Below are positions 52,582 to 62,285 of a DNA stretch of 64,000 nt, piece by piece. This stretch comes from Pirellulaceae bacterium. GTDB taxonomy: Bacteria; Planctomycetota; Planctomycetia; Pirellulales; Pirellulaceae. Under the pieces are notes generated by a model, which saw only the letters and a list, made by a program, of their open reading frames with translations, was not told where the DNA came from and did not search any database. The stretch is from NCBI GenBank assembly GCA_029243025.1, contig JAQWSU010000009.1, forward strand, positions 1 to 64,000. Reading direction: 5' to 3'. Positions within the stretch are counted from its first letter, which is position 1, and every line of letters starts with the position of its first letter. A program made the translations under genes and the position numbers.

Positions 52582-53130
52582 TTACGTGTTAGCCCGTGTC
52601 CGAGGTGATAAGAGTACGGACATTGCTCGTCCACCTTCCATCTTGACGGGTTGTTCGATCGCGGCAACATCTTCGAGCGTCTTGACAACCTCGTTCAAAA
52701 GCTCTCGACCCCGGTTATGGTGAGCATTTTCCCGGCCACGGAACAACACATTGATTTTCACTTTGTGCTTGTGGCTCAGAAACTCACGGGCCTTGCGGAC
52801 TTTGAAGTCGATGTCGTGTCGATCGATTTTAGCCCGTAAGCGTATTTGTTTTAATTGAACTCTATGTTTCGATCCGTCGCCTTGTTTCTTTTGACGTTGG
52901 TACTGAACCTTGCCATAGTCCATGATGCGACAGACTGGAGGTCGGGCGTCGGCACTTACCTCCACAAGATCCAAACCGGCTTCCGATGCAATTTGCATCG
53001 CGTCGGACGTGGGCATTTCGCCCAGCATTTTTCCGTCATGGCTCACGACCTTTACCGGAGAAATACGGATCCGGTCGTTCATTCGAGGAGTCGTTTCGTT
53101 CGTTCGACTGGGACGGGGCTTATCTCGGAT
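52582..53130 (-). CDS. infC: Translation initiation factor IF-3 (probable AUC start)
   Basis: 182 residues if it starts at the ATC codon at 53130, which has GAGGT four bases upstream. An ATG at 53082 (MNDRIRIS) lacks a ribosome site and would remove the usual N-terminal 16 residues. With the ATC start the length equals that of E. coli IF-3 (180). The N-domain is [20 protein letters not shown] and the C-domain is [20 protein letters not shown] with [18 protein letters not shown]-3 proofreads initiator tRNA and start codons on the 30S subunit, and many bacteria start infC with AUU or AUC so that IF-3 limits its own synthesis. No rpmI-rplT follows, unlike the common arrangement. Confidence 0.95.
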   Translation of the reverse strand: MRDKPRPSRTNETTPRMNDRIRISPVKVVSHDGKMLGEMPTSDAMQIASEAGLDLVEVSADARPPVCRIMDYGKVQYQRQKKQGDGSKHRVQLKQIRLRAKIDRHDIDFKVRKAREFLSHKHKVKINVLFRGRENAHHNRGRELLNEVVKTLEDVAAIEQPVKMEGGRAMSVLLSPRTRANT

Positions 53131-53192
53131 GCTTACCTCGCTTGTGGTTGATGTTACGATCCTTCGTGTATCCCGTGGGATCCTTCAAATCG

Positions 53193-53231
53193 CAGTGCTT
53201 CCTGGGTACGCAAGGGTCCCAGGAAGTACTG
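53193..53231 (-). terminator. 14-bp hairpin between csp and infC
   Basis: CAGTGCTTCCTGGG (53193-53206) pairs with CCCAGGAAGTACTG (53218-53231) with one G-U wobble, across an 11-base loop. It lies 18 bases past the csp stop and 63 bases upstream of the infC start codon, on the same strand. No long T-run follows, so it may be the csp 3' end, an RNA stabiliser or a leader structure of infC. Confidence 0.6.
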
Positions 53232-53248
53232 CCAAGGAAAACGCATGG

Positions 53249-53446
53249 TTAGATGACGCTTACCGATTCAGCACGAGGCCCTTTGGGGCCGCTTCCTTCG
53301 GTGTATTCGACAGATTGTCCTTCTCGAAGTGTCTCGAAAGATGCACCTTCGACTGCGCTGTGGTGGAAAAATAACTCACCCTTATCGCCCTCGATGAATC
53401 CAAAGCCCTTGTCCGAAATCAGTTTCTTGATCACACCTTGTGACAT
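53249..53446 (-). CDS. Cold-shock-domain protein (Csp family)
   Basis: 65 residues, a single cold-shock domain. RNA-binding motifs RNP1 (KGFGFIEG) and RNP2 (ELFFHHSAV) are intact, as is VIKKLISDKGFGF at the start. AAGAGGAG sits 9 bases before the ATG. Csp proteins bind single-stranded RNA and DNA and act as RNA chaperones. It lies directly upstream of infC on the same strand, so the two translation-related genes may share a transcript; an infC leader hairpin lies between them. Confidence 0.95.
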   Translation of the reverse strand: MSQGVIKKLISDKGFGFIEGDKGELFFHHSAVEGASFETLREGQSVEYTEGSGPKGPRAESVSVI

Positions 53447-53854
53447 GGCACGTCACTCCTCTTAAAACAAAAAATACGCACAGCCACTCGCACAGCGCAC
53501 CCGTAGCGCCATGGACGAGTCGAAACAGGGAAATCAACCGCGATCAGAGAACACCCGCGGCACCCGCTCACGCGAACTGGAGGGAAAGCATCCAAAAGCT
53601 AGCTGAAGGCCTCTGGTTACGATCGTGGCCTATCAACCCGCGATCATACACGGCTTGTTCACAGTTGAAAAGACACGGTTGGCCGGAAATACGAGGATTG
53701 GGAGACTGACTGACTCGATAAGTGACTCCGATGCAGTTGCCTATTTGCCCCGCAAGTTGGTAGTTGGGCCTCTTTCCTGCAAAATCTCGAATTGTTGAGC
53801 CGACTGTGAAGGGGGCTGGAAACGGCTTGGAGCGGGGTGTCCTGGAGTTCTACA
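53447..53854. other. Intergenic, csp promoter side
   Basis: About 410 bases upstream of csp. It must contain the csp promoter and 5' leader, but no cold-box or other element could be fixed. Short ORFs here look random. Confidence 0.4.
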
Positions 53855-53998
53855 ATGAAGATCAAGCTCAAACAGATGAGAAAACAAAGCTGGTTACTGG
53901 CTGAAGCAGCTAGGCGTGGCCTGAAAGTGGAAACGTCCCGCTGTTTTTGCTTACGGCAAGCTGTGGCTAAATCAGGGAATTCGACGGGGGAGAATTAA
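53855..53998 (+). CDS. Possible 47-residue basic peptide upstream of pfkB-type gene
   Basis: ATG at 53855 with GGAG 8-9 bases upstream, 47 codons, TAA at 53998, then only 5 bases to the next ATG. The peptide (MKIKLKQMRKQSWLLAEAAR at its start) is basic, with no known domain and two Cys (CFC). The close spacing suggests translational coupling with the kinase gene. It could equally be chance. Confidence 0.3.
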   Translation: MKIKLKQMRKQSWLLAEAARRGLKVETSRCFCLRQAVAKSGNSTGEN

Positions 53999-54003
53999 TT
54001 GAG

Positions 54004-54903
54004 ATGAGAGGCGCCTTAGTTGTCGGCCTTGGTTCGGTCGTTGTGGATCAGCAAATGTTTGTGGAGCGGTTTCCGATCGAAAACGAGAAGGAGCATGCCT
54101 TGCAAACCCGGCAGCAAATTGGCGGTCCTGTGCCAACTTCGCTCGTCTTACTGGCTCGATTCGGTACGGATTGCTATTTGATTGCACCCTGGGGTGACGA
54201 CTTGCACGGTCAAGAGATCGAAGCCGATTTAAACAAGGAGGGCGTCGATTTTTCCAGCAGTTGTGCGGGTGGAGATCGCCGTACGGGTACCGCCCACGTT
54301 TGGATTTCGAATGGATCGGGTGATCGAACCATCGTGGCTCATCAATGCGACTGGAACGATTTGGCTTTATCAAGCGAGGATTTGGCCAGGTTGCGCGGCT
54401 GTCAGTTTTTGCACTTGGACGGCACGGGCGGAGAGTTGGCGGTGGAAGCCGCTCGTGTTGTACGCGAAAGTGGTGGCCGAGTTTTTATCGATGCGGGCTC
54501 TCCCAAAGCAGCGACGGCGAAGTTAATCGGGTTGGCGGACGTGATCAGTTTTCCAGAGCGATTTGCCAAGCAGTTTTTTGAAACAGATGATGTGGTGGCT
54601 GCCGGTGAAAAATTGCTCGAGCTTGGTGCCAAAGCCGCTATTTGCACTCAAGGTGAGCGAGGATCGCTGGTTTTTGAAACGCACCAGACCGTCAGGGTTT
54701 CTGCGATCGAAGTCGCGGCTATTGATTCAACCGGCGCCGGAGATGTGTTTTGTGGCGGGGTATTAGCTGGCTTGTTGGAAGGGCTCGAGTTAGAGCAGGC
54801 CTCGAAACTCGGTGCTGCCGCGGCCGCCCACAAGTGTCGGCATATCGGAAACCGAGATGGGTTGCCACGGCTCGCCGACGTGCGGGAAATTCTTGAATCA
54901 TGA
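54004..54903 (+). CDS. PfkB-family (ribokinase-like) carbohydrate kinase
   Basis: 299 residues, cytoplasmic. GLGSVVVDQQMFVERFP begins the fold, and QIGGPVPTSLVLLARFG is the first PfkB signature. AIDSTGAGDVFCGGVLAGLL is the second, with the anion-hole GAGD and the catalytic Asp. Substrate could be ribose, fructose, a nucleoside or a sugar acid; it cannot be told here. A Gly-rich ribosome site (GGGGGAG) is 11 bases before the ATG. It converges with the CotH gene. A short ORF may precede it. Confidence 0.9.
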   Translation: MRGALVVGLGSVVVDQQMFVERFPIENEKEHALQTRQQIGGPVPTSLVLLARFGTDCYLIAPWGDDLHGQEIEADLNKEGVDFSSSCAGGDRRTGTAHVWISNGSGDRTIVAHQCDWNDLALSSEDLARLRGCQFLHLDGTGGELAVEAARVVRESGGRVFIDAGSPKAATAKLIGLADVISFPERFAKQFFETDDVVAAGEKLLELGAKAAICTQGERGSLVFETHQTVRVSAIEVAAIDSTGAGDVFCGGVLAGLLEGLELEQASKLGAAAAAHKCRHIGNRDGLPRLADVREILES

Positions 54904-54965
54904 CGGGCAAATGCGAATGAGCCATGCTACGGCTTACCGGTCTGCTCCGCGAAGCTTAATTCTGC

Positions 54966-57900
54966 TCAGTCTTTCAGCTCTCGCAGGATCCATGCTGCTT
55001 CGTTATCCATCGCATCATCTGATTCAGGTTCGATCGATGGTCGATTCGACCTTGCTTGATACTCATCCATCGACTGCAGCGCCAGATCAATCAAGCGGAC
55101 CTCAGGTTCGACCGTTAAGAGTGGCTCACGGTCCGACTCCCGAGTTCGCAGACGACTTCGATGACTGGGAGGTGCGATGGCCGCCGAGATATCTGCCGCG
55201 GACAGGCGGGAGTCCGGGATCGCAGCAGTTGTATAACCACCGGCTTGGAATGCGACCACCAGGTCAGAAGTGTCAAATTCACCGTCGTTATTCCAATCGC
55301 CGGATGACCAGAGGGAATTACCGGCAACAGCATCTTGATATTGGCCTGCGGAAAATACGATCACGAAATCCAATGAGTTGAATTGTCCATCCAGGTTGGA
55401 GTCTCCTGGGGTGGTTCTGAGAATGTCATTGATCAGCATTGATAGATCGCGATCATCGACGATGCCATCCTCGGTCAAATCGAATCTCAAGTCGTTTGCT
55501 CGAATCCCCAGGCAGGCAAGATCGACATCTTGCACATCAACAACACCATCGCTATTGAAATCGACGTCGACGTTTGACGGAACAAAGCCGCCAGGAGATG
55601 GCTCACCTGCAATCCAGCTGGCCGCATCATTGCCAAATTGACGCGCATCGACGCGTTGGAGAGATTGCCCTCTATCGAGTTGAGGCCAGGGAGTGATGTG
55701 ATCGTAGGTGACTTGGTCTTCCCAGAGACGTGGGATGAAATCAGGTTCCTCCAAGGGGGGCTGATCTGGCCGCTGTAGCTCGATTCGTTCTCCTTCGTTA
55801 CCCAGTTGACCACTTAAGCCACCGACCAATCGGATGTTCTCACTGATGCCGTATTGGATCCGGAAGGCTCGAGTTTTCGCTTCATTTCCGACTTTCGTCG
55901 GCTTGAACGGAACAATCACCAAGGACTCGCCCGCCTGCAGTTGTTCATTCGTGGCGAATTCCCAATCGATTCCACCGCGTAGTCGCCAGTTCGTTAAATC
56001 AACAGTCGCTGATGTTGGATTGTTGATTTCGACAAATTCCAAATCATTGACGGTCAGCGTGGGGTCGGCCAGCAAAGCTTGGATCGTCGGTGTTTTGGGC
56101 GAATATTGGATTTCGCTGATCACGAGCGGACCGGTGCGCGTTGGGGAATTGGCCGTACCGAATGTTGTTTGTTGCAGAGGCGCAAGTCTGCCACTGCCAT
56201 TGGGCACGCGTCCCATCGATTCGCCATTGGGGGTGGCACCAAAGTGAACGTCGTCGACGAAAGCGTCGATGACCGTCCCATTTTGTGATTGGCTCAACCA
56301 GACGTCGTCTCCATGGGCACCGCTTAAGGCAAAGTCGTCTGCCCCGGGATTCAGCGGCGTTGGGTTGAAATCCGCTTCAGTCAGGACGAGATATCCACCT
56401 GCTGCGATTACGGTGTTCGCTTGGATGCGGAACTTCAACAAATCATTTGCTGAGTCGCTGACGAACCAACCACCCACGTTGATGGGTTGATTCGTCGGAT
56501 TGAACAGTTCAATCGAATCCGAGGCGGTGAGCGGCGGATCCGTGTGTGCCAACACTTCGTTGATCATGACGCCAATTTCAGCCGCTGGGGCCGTACCGGG
56601 AGAGCCGCCAATTTCAGTGCTGCTTCGCCATTGGTAATGCTTGCCGAATTGTGAAGGTGGCGTGGTCGCGGGACTGGCGAGTACCAGGGTTCCGCCGACT
56701 CCATCGGCGTTTTGCGGCCAAAGAATGCTGTCTTGGTATTCAAAATCAATGATGACTTCGCCATTCGCATTGAGCAGTTGTAGCGATTCCCCGCCGTTAT
56801 TGAGTTTTCCTTTGAATTCTCCGAGGATCGGTATTGAGTTACCATAACGTAGACGAAATGCATCAGCGTCACGCACGACTAAACCATAATCGCCCGCATC
56901 GAGTTCGACTGTTGGGAAGGTGAATTCGACTCCGTCACCGATTCGTGATTGCAACAAATTGACGCTTCCGTTGCCCACATTCTGTAATTCAATGAACTCG
57001 AAATCGTCATTGTCCAGCGATGGGTCGATGGCCAGTTCCGTTTCGGTCGGATCGTGTGGGTTGTAGTTAAGCTCGGTGATTCGAACGGATGAAGCAATGT
57101 CATTCGTTGCCGTAGAAAGAATCGTGATCGTATCCGAGCGAATTAATTGACCTGCGAAATCATACGCTTCCAGGGTGATCGGATTTTCACCTTCGGACAC
57201 CGGCAAGTTAACTTTCCAGTCGTCTTGGGACGTCCACGTTAATTCCAACGGGATTCCAGCCTGTTTCCAGATGATTTCGCGAACATCAATCCAGCCAGTC
57301 CCTGCTAAGGTTGCAACGTTGTCATTGACAGAAAAATCCCGACCTCCGTTCGTGGTGATGCGAAAGCTGACTTGCGGAATTGCGGACCGGGCTTCGGAAT
57401 TGACGAGCGATACTCGATTTCCAACCAAGTTTGTTTCATTGTTGAAGCTCGATCCGGCAAGCTCTCCATAATGCTGAGCCCAACGACCGATGTAATCAGC
57501 GTTGAAGCCTCGCTGAGTTAAGTCCAGCAGATGCCCCCAGAAAAGTCTCGTGTTGGCCGGCAGGTTGCGGATTTCATCTAAACGGCTGGAACCTCCGTTG
57601 TAGATCAATGGCTCCGTTAAATTCGCGAGGTCGTAATCCCAGGCCAGGGGAATGATCTTGCGATCGCTTGGTCGTTCGTAAACGCGGAGGTTTTTTGGCC
57701 GCCGAAAACCGTAGGTGTCCCAGTTACCGAGGAACGCTTGAGTTGCGTAGTGCCGCATCCAAAGATCGACATCCATCGTTTCGTTGGTGGCTTCATACAG
57801 CTCATCGCCCGATTTGTGGATCGCTTGGGCCATCTCGACGAGGCGGCTGTAATCGTCCTTCGATCGGTTGTTCTTAATCAATAAATGACCGCGGTAAGCC

Positions 57901-60900
57901 TCTTGGTCCGTACCCCGATCGAGGATGTCGGGCGAACTGACGCCCGTTCCGCTTTTCAGTCCTTCTGGTGAAGGGTTAGGGTCAGTGGGATAGGTGACAT
58001 CGTCGAGTTCCCACTTGGTCCCATCGCCTCCGTTTTTAAATTGCTCATCTAAGAACATGTCTTCGAATCGTGCCAGATTCAGAAGGATCGTCCGCGTGTG
58101 TCCCGAGTGAGGGGAGATCAGATAGGAAATGTCATCGTAGACACTCACACTGCTGCCACCGGTCCGATTGATCATTTGTTTGTAGACAATTTCTTCAATC
58201 CCATTCAGATCAAAGCGAAGTGAGTGATGCACTCCGTAGAAGGGCTGCTCAGGATTAAGTCGGATTTTGTAGCCACTATTGGGGCGAATGAAGCGGCTTC
58301 CGACCTGTCGGGCATCGACGTTGTAAAAAACGTCGGTCCCGTTATGGATGAGCGTGGCACCACGGTAGTTGTTGCTCATGCGATTAACTGACGAAAACAA
58401 CGAGCGTTCGTCGCTCGACAGCATGATTAATTGAAACGTGTCAATTGCTCGAGTTGTCGAACTGCTGCCTCGTACCTGGTACAACGCCCGAGAATCAGCT
58501 CCCTCTGCCGGGTACAACGATTTAACGCCGCGATCGTCAGTTGCCTCAATGTAAAATTGCACAACGCGATTCGACGATTGGCCAGGAATTGAACCGCGAT
58601 AGTTCCCGTCGCCCAAATGTGACATGGCAACCGTTTTCCAGCTCCCGCCATCGATGTTCCACCGCAGTTTTAACGAATCGACACCATGAGGATCGTCTGC
58701 GGTAACGGTCACGGTCGTCGGTTGATTGGGAGCAGGGATGATGGGCGAATGCCGTAAATTTTGAAAGGATGGTCCCAGGTTATTAACAAGCGTTGAATTC
58801 GTCAGCCCCGGAGTCCCATTGTCTTGTGGTGTATCTAGCTGAATTGTGTTGCCGATGCGCGTGAAGTACAAGCGGTTGTTGAATTGCCGATTTCCAGTCA
58901 GCCATTTCGCCCGGAATGAAATCGTGTATTCAGCGTTATTACGGATGCTTGTGTTGTTGACGAAGGTCGTTTCCACATGGTCGTGCACGTGCTGTTGTGC
59001 ACCGTTGGCCACCACATGCAGCACCTTGTTGGTCGGGCTGTGCGGGTCAACAACCACTTGTCCGCTGTGCGTGCCGATCAATCGCCAATGATCGGGTGCA
59101 GCTCCAATTGCGTCATCCTCGAAGTCGCCATTTTGCATCAATTCACGACCGCTTTGAACCACCGAGATCTCGTCAATCAAGAATTCGCCCGCATCGAGTA
59201 GGCCGAAGATGAACTCGTTATACAAGGCATTCACTAAGTCAGCTCCAGTCACCTTACTGACTGAGTAAGTTTGCCACTGCGACTTGTCTGATTCATTGCT
59301 GGCGGCCCAGGACGCTCCTTTTGAATTGTCGGCAAAGGGGTCCTGCAGTTCGAGGCTTGAGCCGCCCCCATCCGCGAATTCTGGCCACTCGCCACGCTCG
59401 AGGTAATGCACTCGATCCGCCGGATTGTTGTTGTCATCAACTAGCAAGATGATTTCACCTGAATTTGCTAACGAACCTGAGAATTCGCCGGCAACTGTGG
59501 CAGCTGGGAACTCGGCCGCGAAAGCTTTCGCGTCTCTTGCGATCACGACGTATCCCTTGGCCGGGATTTGTGTGTTGGAGGCAAACGTAAAATTGACGCC
59601 TTCTTTGAGCTTCCATCCGCTGACATCGATCGGCTCGTCACTGCGATTATAGAGTTCGATCCATTCTTCGTCGGATTTGTTGAAGGGAATGCCCGGTGTG
59701 GCAGCTGTTAGTTCGCCCCGTACCACAATTTCGGCACCAAAGACAAAGTCACTGCTGTTGGTCGAACCCTGATGAAGTTCCGCCGAAAGGACATTGGTGC
59801 CGGCTTGTAAAAGATCAAGCGGAATTAAAATGGGGCTGCTGTAGGAGCCTTCATTGACCGTGTTGGATGCCAAGGTGGTCGATGAAACATTGCCACTTGG
59901 CATGTTGAATCGAGTCACTTCCGTGCCATTCAAATAAATGATGACACCGTCATCAATCACATGCCGAAGGACGATGTCTGATGCGGCTGTAAGATTTCCG
60001 TCAAACTGGAAGTTGGTTTGGAAGTAGTAGGTCGTCTGGCGATCGTCACTTGGATTGGTCAGTTGCGTCCTGAGAGGCTCTGGTAAGGTTTCATTTTCGT
60101 AGCCCAACAATCCACGGCCGGAAAACCATGTTTGGTTGTCGACATCATAAGATGTCTTGTACCAGCTGCGTCCCAGATTATCCCCTGACTGGTTGTAACG
60201 CCAGCTCGCGTCGATGGGCAGTAGCGTTGTGGTTTCAAAGGTGGCGGCCGTACCCGGTTGGCTCAGTTGAGGTTGCGCGTGATACATGATCTCGTTAATC
60301 ACGATGTCGTCGGTCATCACAAAGTGGTTAACTGAGCCAGCTGTTGCCGTCGTCGGATAGAGCCAATCTTCATCGTGCACTTGAGAACGACCTCGTAAGC
60401 GATTCGTGACCTGTCGGGCGTCAATCAAGCTTTTTGGGTTGGGACGATAGAGAAACAATCGCTCGCCGTCGTCGGGATGGAAACCAAGCTCTTGTTCGGT
60501 AAGGCTGATCAGCCCGCCGACGGGCAAGGTTTCGGCGCCGAATGTGTAAGTGCCGCCTGTGAGCCCCGTCGCTTCAAGCGTGATACCGTTCAACTCAATT
60601 GCTTCACCGCTGTCGTTAGCAAGTTCAAGCCAGAAGAGACTCTCGTCGGCCGCCTGGATTTCGTTGAAGGCAATCGCCGCCGCACCTCCGCCTGGACCCT
60701 TGCCTGCGATTTCCTCAATGCCGACAATCTCGGGGAGAATCAGGAAGTCGCTGCTGGTCAGGCTTTGATTCAAGCCGTGAATCGCTAGGACGTTTTCCCC
60801 TTGCACAAGAGTATCGACAATGCCCGTGATGTCGTAGTCCGCGAATTGAACTGCCTCCCCATCACTGCGTGAGCCGTTTGCACCTGAATTCCATGTCACG

Positions 60901-61856
60901 GTTGCCGGTGCGTTGTCTTCAGCAACTTCCGTTCCGTTGATGTAGGCCACAAAACCGTCGTCGAATTTCATTCGCAGCGAAAGTGCGTCAAACTCAGCCG
61001 GATCTGAATCCAGTGAGAAGGGAATGCGGACATACGCGGTTTGATTGACATCATACATCGCGACCGCCCGTTGATTCTGGGGCGGATCCGCCAGATTAAG
61101 TCCAAACAGTGCGTCGTAGCCGGAGCTGCGTTCGTAACCGATTCCAGTGGATCCCTGGGTCCAGTCCGCATCGTCGAAGTTAATTTCAGTCCAGTCCAAT
61201 CCCAGCGAATTGTCACTGGGCACATGAACGGTTGCGTCGACCCGACTACGCAATAATGTCGTTTGGCGAACGGAGCCATCTTCGAAAAAGTTTGCTGTAC
61301 CCGGCGTGCCCCCTAGCTCAAGGCTAGTGGTCCAGTTTTTGGCATCTTCGCTCGAGGTCGTCTGCAGGAATTTTGCTAAGGTGGCGCCCGATCCATCCGG
61401 ACCAACTGGCCAATCGCCTCGGTCGTTGTACGAGATGGAATTCATCAAACGAGCATCGTTGTTGTACAGCTTCAGGGAATCGCCCCCATTATCTAGTCGA
61501 CCTGTAAAAGGGCCGAGTGCGTCGATCGGACCCGCAGCCGCTGCCAATTCACTTGGGTTTGCTGCCACCACGACGAACCCGTGACCCGGCACGACTGTGC
61601 CGTCGGGGAAGTCATAATTAACTCCACCTCGTAGGCTCCATTCGGAAATATCCATGTCAACTGACAGTTGGTTGTAAAGCTCGATCCATTCCAGCGTTTC
61701 GTCGGCTGCTGCTGGCGGGTGATACATCACTTCGTTGAAAACGACAGTGCTGTCCAGTACATAGCGAGGTTCGAGTTTTTCAAATTCATGAAAAGCTCTA
61801 CGCGAAAGAGTGCTACTTGAGGAACGCCGAAGGCGATTCATCCGCTTGCGTTTCAT
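54966..61856 (-). CDS. Giant secreted CotH-kinase/lamin-tail-domain/dockerin-like protein
   Basis: 2296 residues from ATG 61856 (MKRKRMNRLRRSSSS); the frame is open to 61976 but that part lacks protein character. The N-terminus has the planctomycete LEPR-type leader (FEKLEPRYVLDS). Several lamin-tail-like domains recur (FNEVMYHPPAAADETLEWIE near the N-terminus, VINEIMYHAQPQ, ITELNYNPHDPTE, VISEIQYSPKTPT). Beta domains with MKFDDGFVAYINGTEVA and ASDIVLRHVIDDGVIIYLNGTEV lie between. The CotH kinase-like domain is at about 1175-1435 (GSRFIRPNSGYKIRLNP, IPLAWDYDLANL). The C-terminus holds dockerin-type repeats (GDSNLDGQFNSLDFV, GDWNNDGEFDTSDLV). CotH domains phosphorylate proteins in spore formers; the target here is unknown. 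Confidence 0.9.
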   Translation of the reverse strand: MKRKRMNRLRRSSSSTLSRRAFHEFEKLEPRYVLDSTVVFNEVMYHPPAAADETLEWIELYNQLSVDMDISEWSLRGGVNYDFPDGTVVPGHGFVVVAANPSELAAAAGPIDALGPFTGRLDNGGDSLKLYNNDARLMNSISYNDRGDWPVGPDGSGATLAKFLQTTSSEDAKNWTTSLELGGTPGTANFFEDGSVRQTTLLRSRVDATVHVPSDNSLGLDWTEINFDDADWTQGSTGIGYERSSGYDALFGLNLADPPQNQRAVAMYDVNQTAYVRIPFSLDSDPAEFDALSLRMKFDDGFVAYINGTEVAEDNAPATVTWNSGANGSRSDGEAVQFADYDITGIVDTLVQGENVLAIHGLNQSLTSSDFLILPEIVGIEEIAGKGPGGGAAAIAFNEIQAADESLFWLELANDSGEAIELNGITLEATGLTGGTYTFGAETLPVGGLISLTEQELGFHPDDGERLFLYRPNPKSLIDARQVTNRLRGRSQVHDEDWLYPTTATAGSVNHFVMTDDIVINEIMYHAQPQLSQPGTAATFETTTLLPIDASWRYNQSGDNLGRSWYKTSYDVDNQTWFSGRGLLGYENETLPEPLRTQLTNPSDDRQTTYYFQTNFQFDGNLTAASDIVLRHVIDDGVIIYLNGTEVTRFNMPSGNVSSTTLASNTVNEGSYSSPILIPLDLLQAGTNVLSAELHQGSTNSSDFVFGAEIVVRGELTAATPGIPFNKSDEEWIELYNRSDEPIDVSGWKLKEGVNFTFASNTQIPAKGYVVIARDAKAFAAEFPAATVAGEFSGSLANSGEIILLVDDNNNPADRVHYLERGEWPEFADGGGSSLELQDPFADNSKGASWAASNESDKSQWQTYSVSKVTGADLVNALYNEFIFGLLDAGEFLIDEISVVQSGRELMQNGDFEDDAIGAAPDHWRLIGTHSGQVVVDPHSPTNKVLHVVANGAQQHVHDHVETTFVNNTSIRNNAEYTISFRAKWLTGNRQFNNRLYFTRIGNTIQLDTPQDNGTPGLTNSTLVNNLGPSFQNLRHSPIIPAPNQPTTVTVTADDPHGVDSLKLRWNIDGGSWKTVAMSHLGDGNYRGSIPGQSSNRVVQFYIEATDDRGVKSLYPAEGADSRALYQVRGSSSTTRAIDTFQLIMLSSDERSLFSSVNRMSNNYRGATLIHNGTDVFYNVDARQVGSRFIRPNSGYKIRLNPEQPFYGVHHSLRFDLNGIEEIVYKQMINRTGGSSVSVYDDISYLISPHSGHTRTILLNLARFEDMFLDEQFKNGGDGTKWELDDVTYPTDPNPSPEGLKSGTGVSSPDILDRGTDQEAYRGHLLIKNNRSKDDYSRLVEMAQAIHKSGDELYEATNETMDVDLWMRHYATQAFLGNWDTYGFRRPKNLRVYERPSDRKIIPLAWDYDLANLTEPLIYNGGSSRLDEIRNLPANTRLFWGHLLDLTQRGFNADYIGRWAQHYGELAGSSFNNETNLVGNRVSLVNSEARSAIPQVSFRITTNGGRDFSVNDNVATLAGTGWIDVREIIWKQAGIPLELTWTSQDDWKVNLPVSEGENPITLEAYDFAGQLIRSDTITILSTATNDIASSVRITELNYNPHDPTETELAIDPSLDNDDFEFIELQNVGNGSVNLLQSRIGDGVEFTFPTVELDAGDYGLVVRDADAFRLRYGNSIPILGEFKGKLNNGGESLQLLNANGEVIIDFEYQDSILWPQNADGVGGTLVLASPATTPPSQFGKHYQWRSSTEIGGSPGTAPAAEIGVMINEVLAHTDPPLTASDSIELFNPTNQPINVGGWFVSDSANDLLKFRIQANTVIAAGGYLVLTEADFNPTPLNPGADDFALSGAHGDDVWLSQSQNGTVIDAFVDDVHFGATPNGESMGRVPNGSGRLAPLQQTTFGTANSPTRTGPLVISEIQYSPKTPTIQALLADPTLTVNDLEFVEINNPTSATVDLTNWRLRGGIDWEFATNEQLQAGESLVIVPFKPTKVGNEAKTRAFRIQYGISENIRLVGGLSGQLGNEGERIELQRPDQPPLEEPDFIPRLWEDQVTYDHITPWPQLDRGQSLQRVDARQFGNDAASWIAGEPSPGGFVPSNVDVDFNSDGVVDVQDVDLACLGIRANDLRFDLTEDGIVDDRDLSMLINDILRTTPGDSNLDGQFNSLDFVIVFSAGQYQDAVAGNSLWSSGDWNNDGEFDTSDLVVAFQAGGYTTAAIPDSRLSAADISAAIAPPSHRSRLRTRESDREPLLTVEPEVRLIDLALQSMDEYQARSNRPSIEPESDDAMDNEAAWILRELKD

Positions 61857-62285
61857 GTCGATTACCGTCAACGAGAAAAGAATGTAGAGGTGAACCGGCG
61901 AACCGTTATCACACGCCGATGCGACGGCGGATCTGTCGAATGCTGTCGTCGTATCGCTGATTGGGCAGCTTGCCAAAGCCGGTCGTGGGAAGCGATTCAG
62001 TGGGCATCAGAATCGTGAGCGTATTCTCTCAATTCTAACAGAAGCCCCCAGTAATACGTCTGAGAAAGCCGGATTCCCGTACGGCGACAGCGATTTCGGC
62101 GGTGAAGCTCGATGTCACGAAATTAGAACATGTGATCGGTGAGAGATCGATCAGCAAACGTTACTGCCGAACCGGAGCAGTCCTGTTAGCAAGAAAGAGA
62201 CTGGCCGGGGTGCTCGCTCGCACGCTCATGACTCCGGCCAGCGCGTTGCTTGGCCGGACGGAGTTTGAGTTGTTGTGAATTTTTT
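61857..62285. other. Intergenic with GGCCGG hairpins
   Basis: About 430 bases between the CotH gene and the coiled-coil gene, both on the minus strand. It holds the CotH promoter and, at 62201-62258, overlapping hairpins built from CTGGCCGG-type arms. Nothing else was recognised. Confidence 0.5.
62233..62258 (-). terminator. Hairpin after the coiled-coil gene
   Basis: TCCGGCCA (62233-62240) and TGGCCGGA (62251-62258) form a perfect 8-bp stem with a 10-base loop, 27 bases past the stop of the minus-strand gene ending at 62286. A further CTGGCCGG at 62201-62208 can pair with the first arm instead. No T-run, so termination is inferred only from position. Confidence 0.5.
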
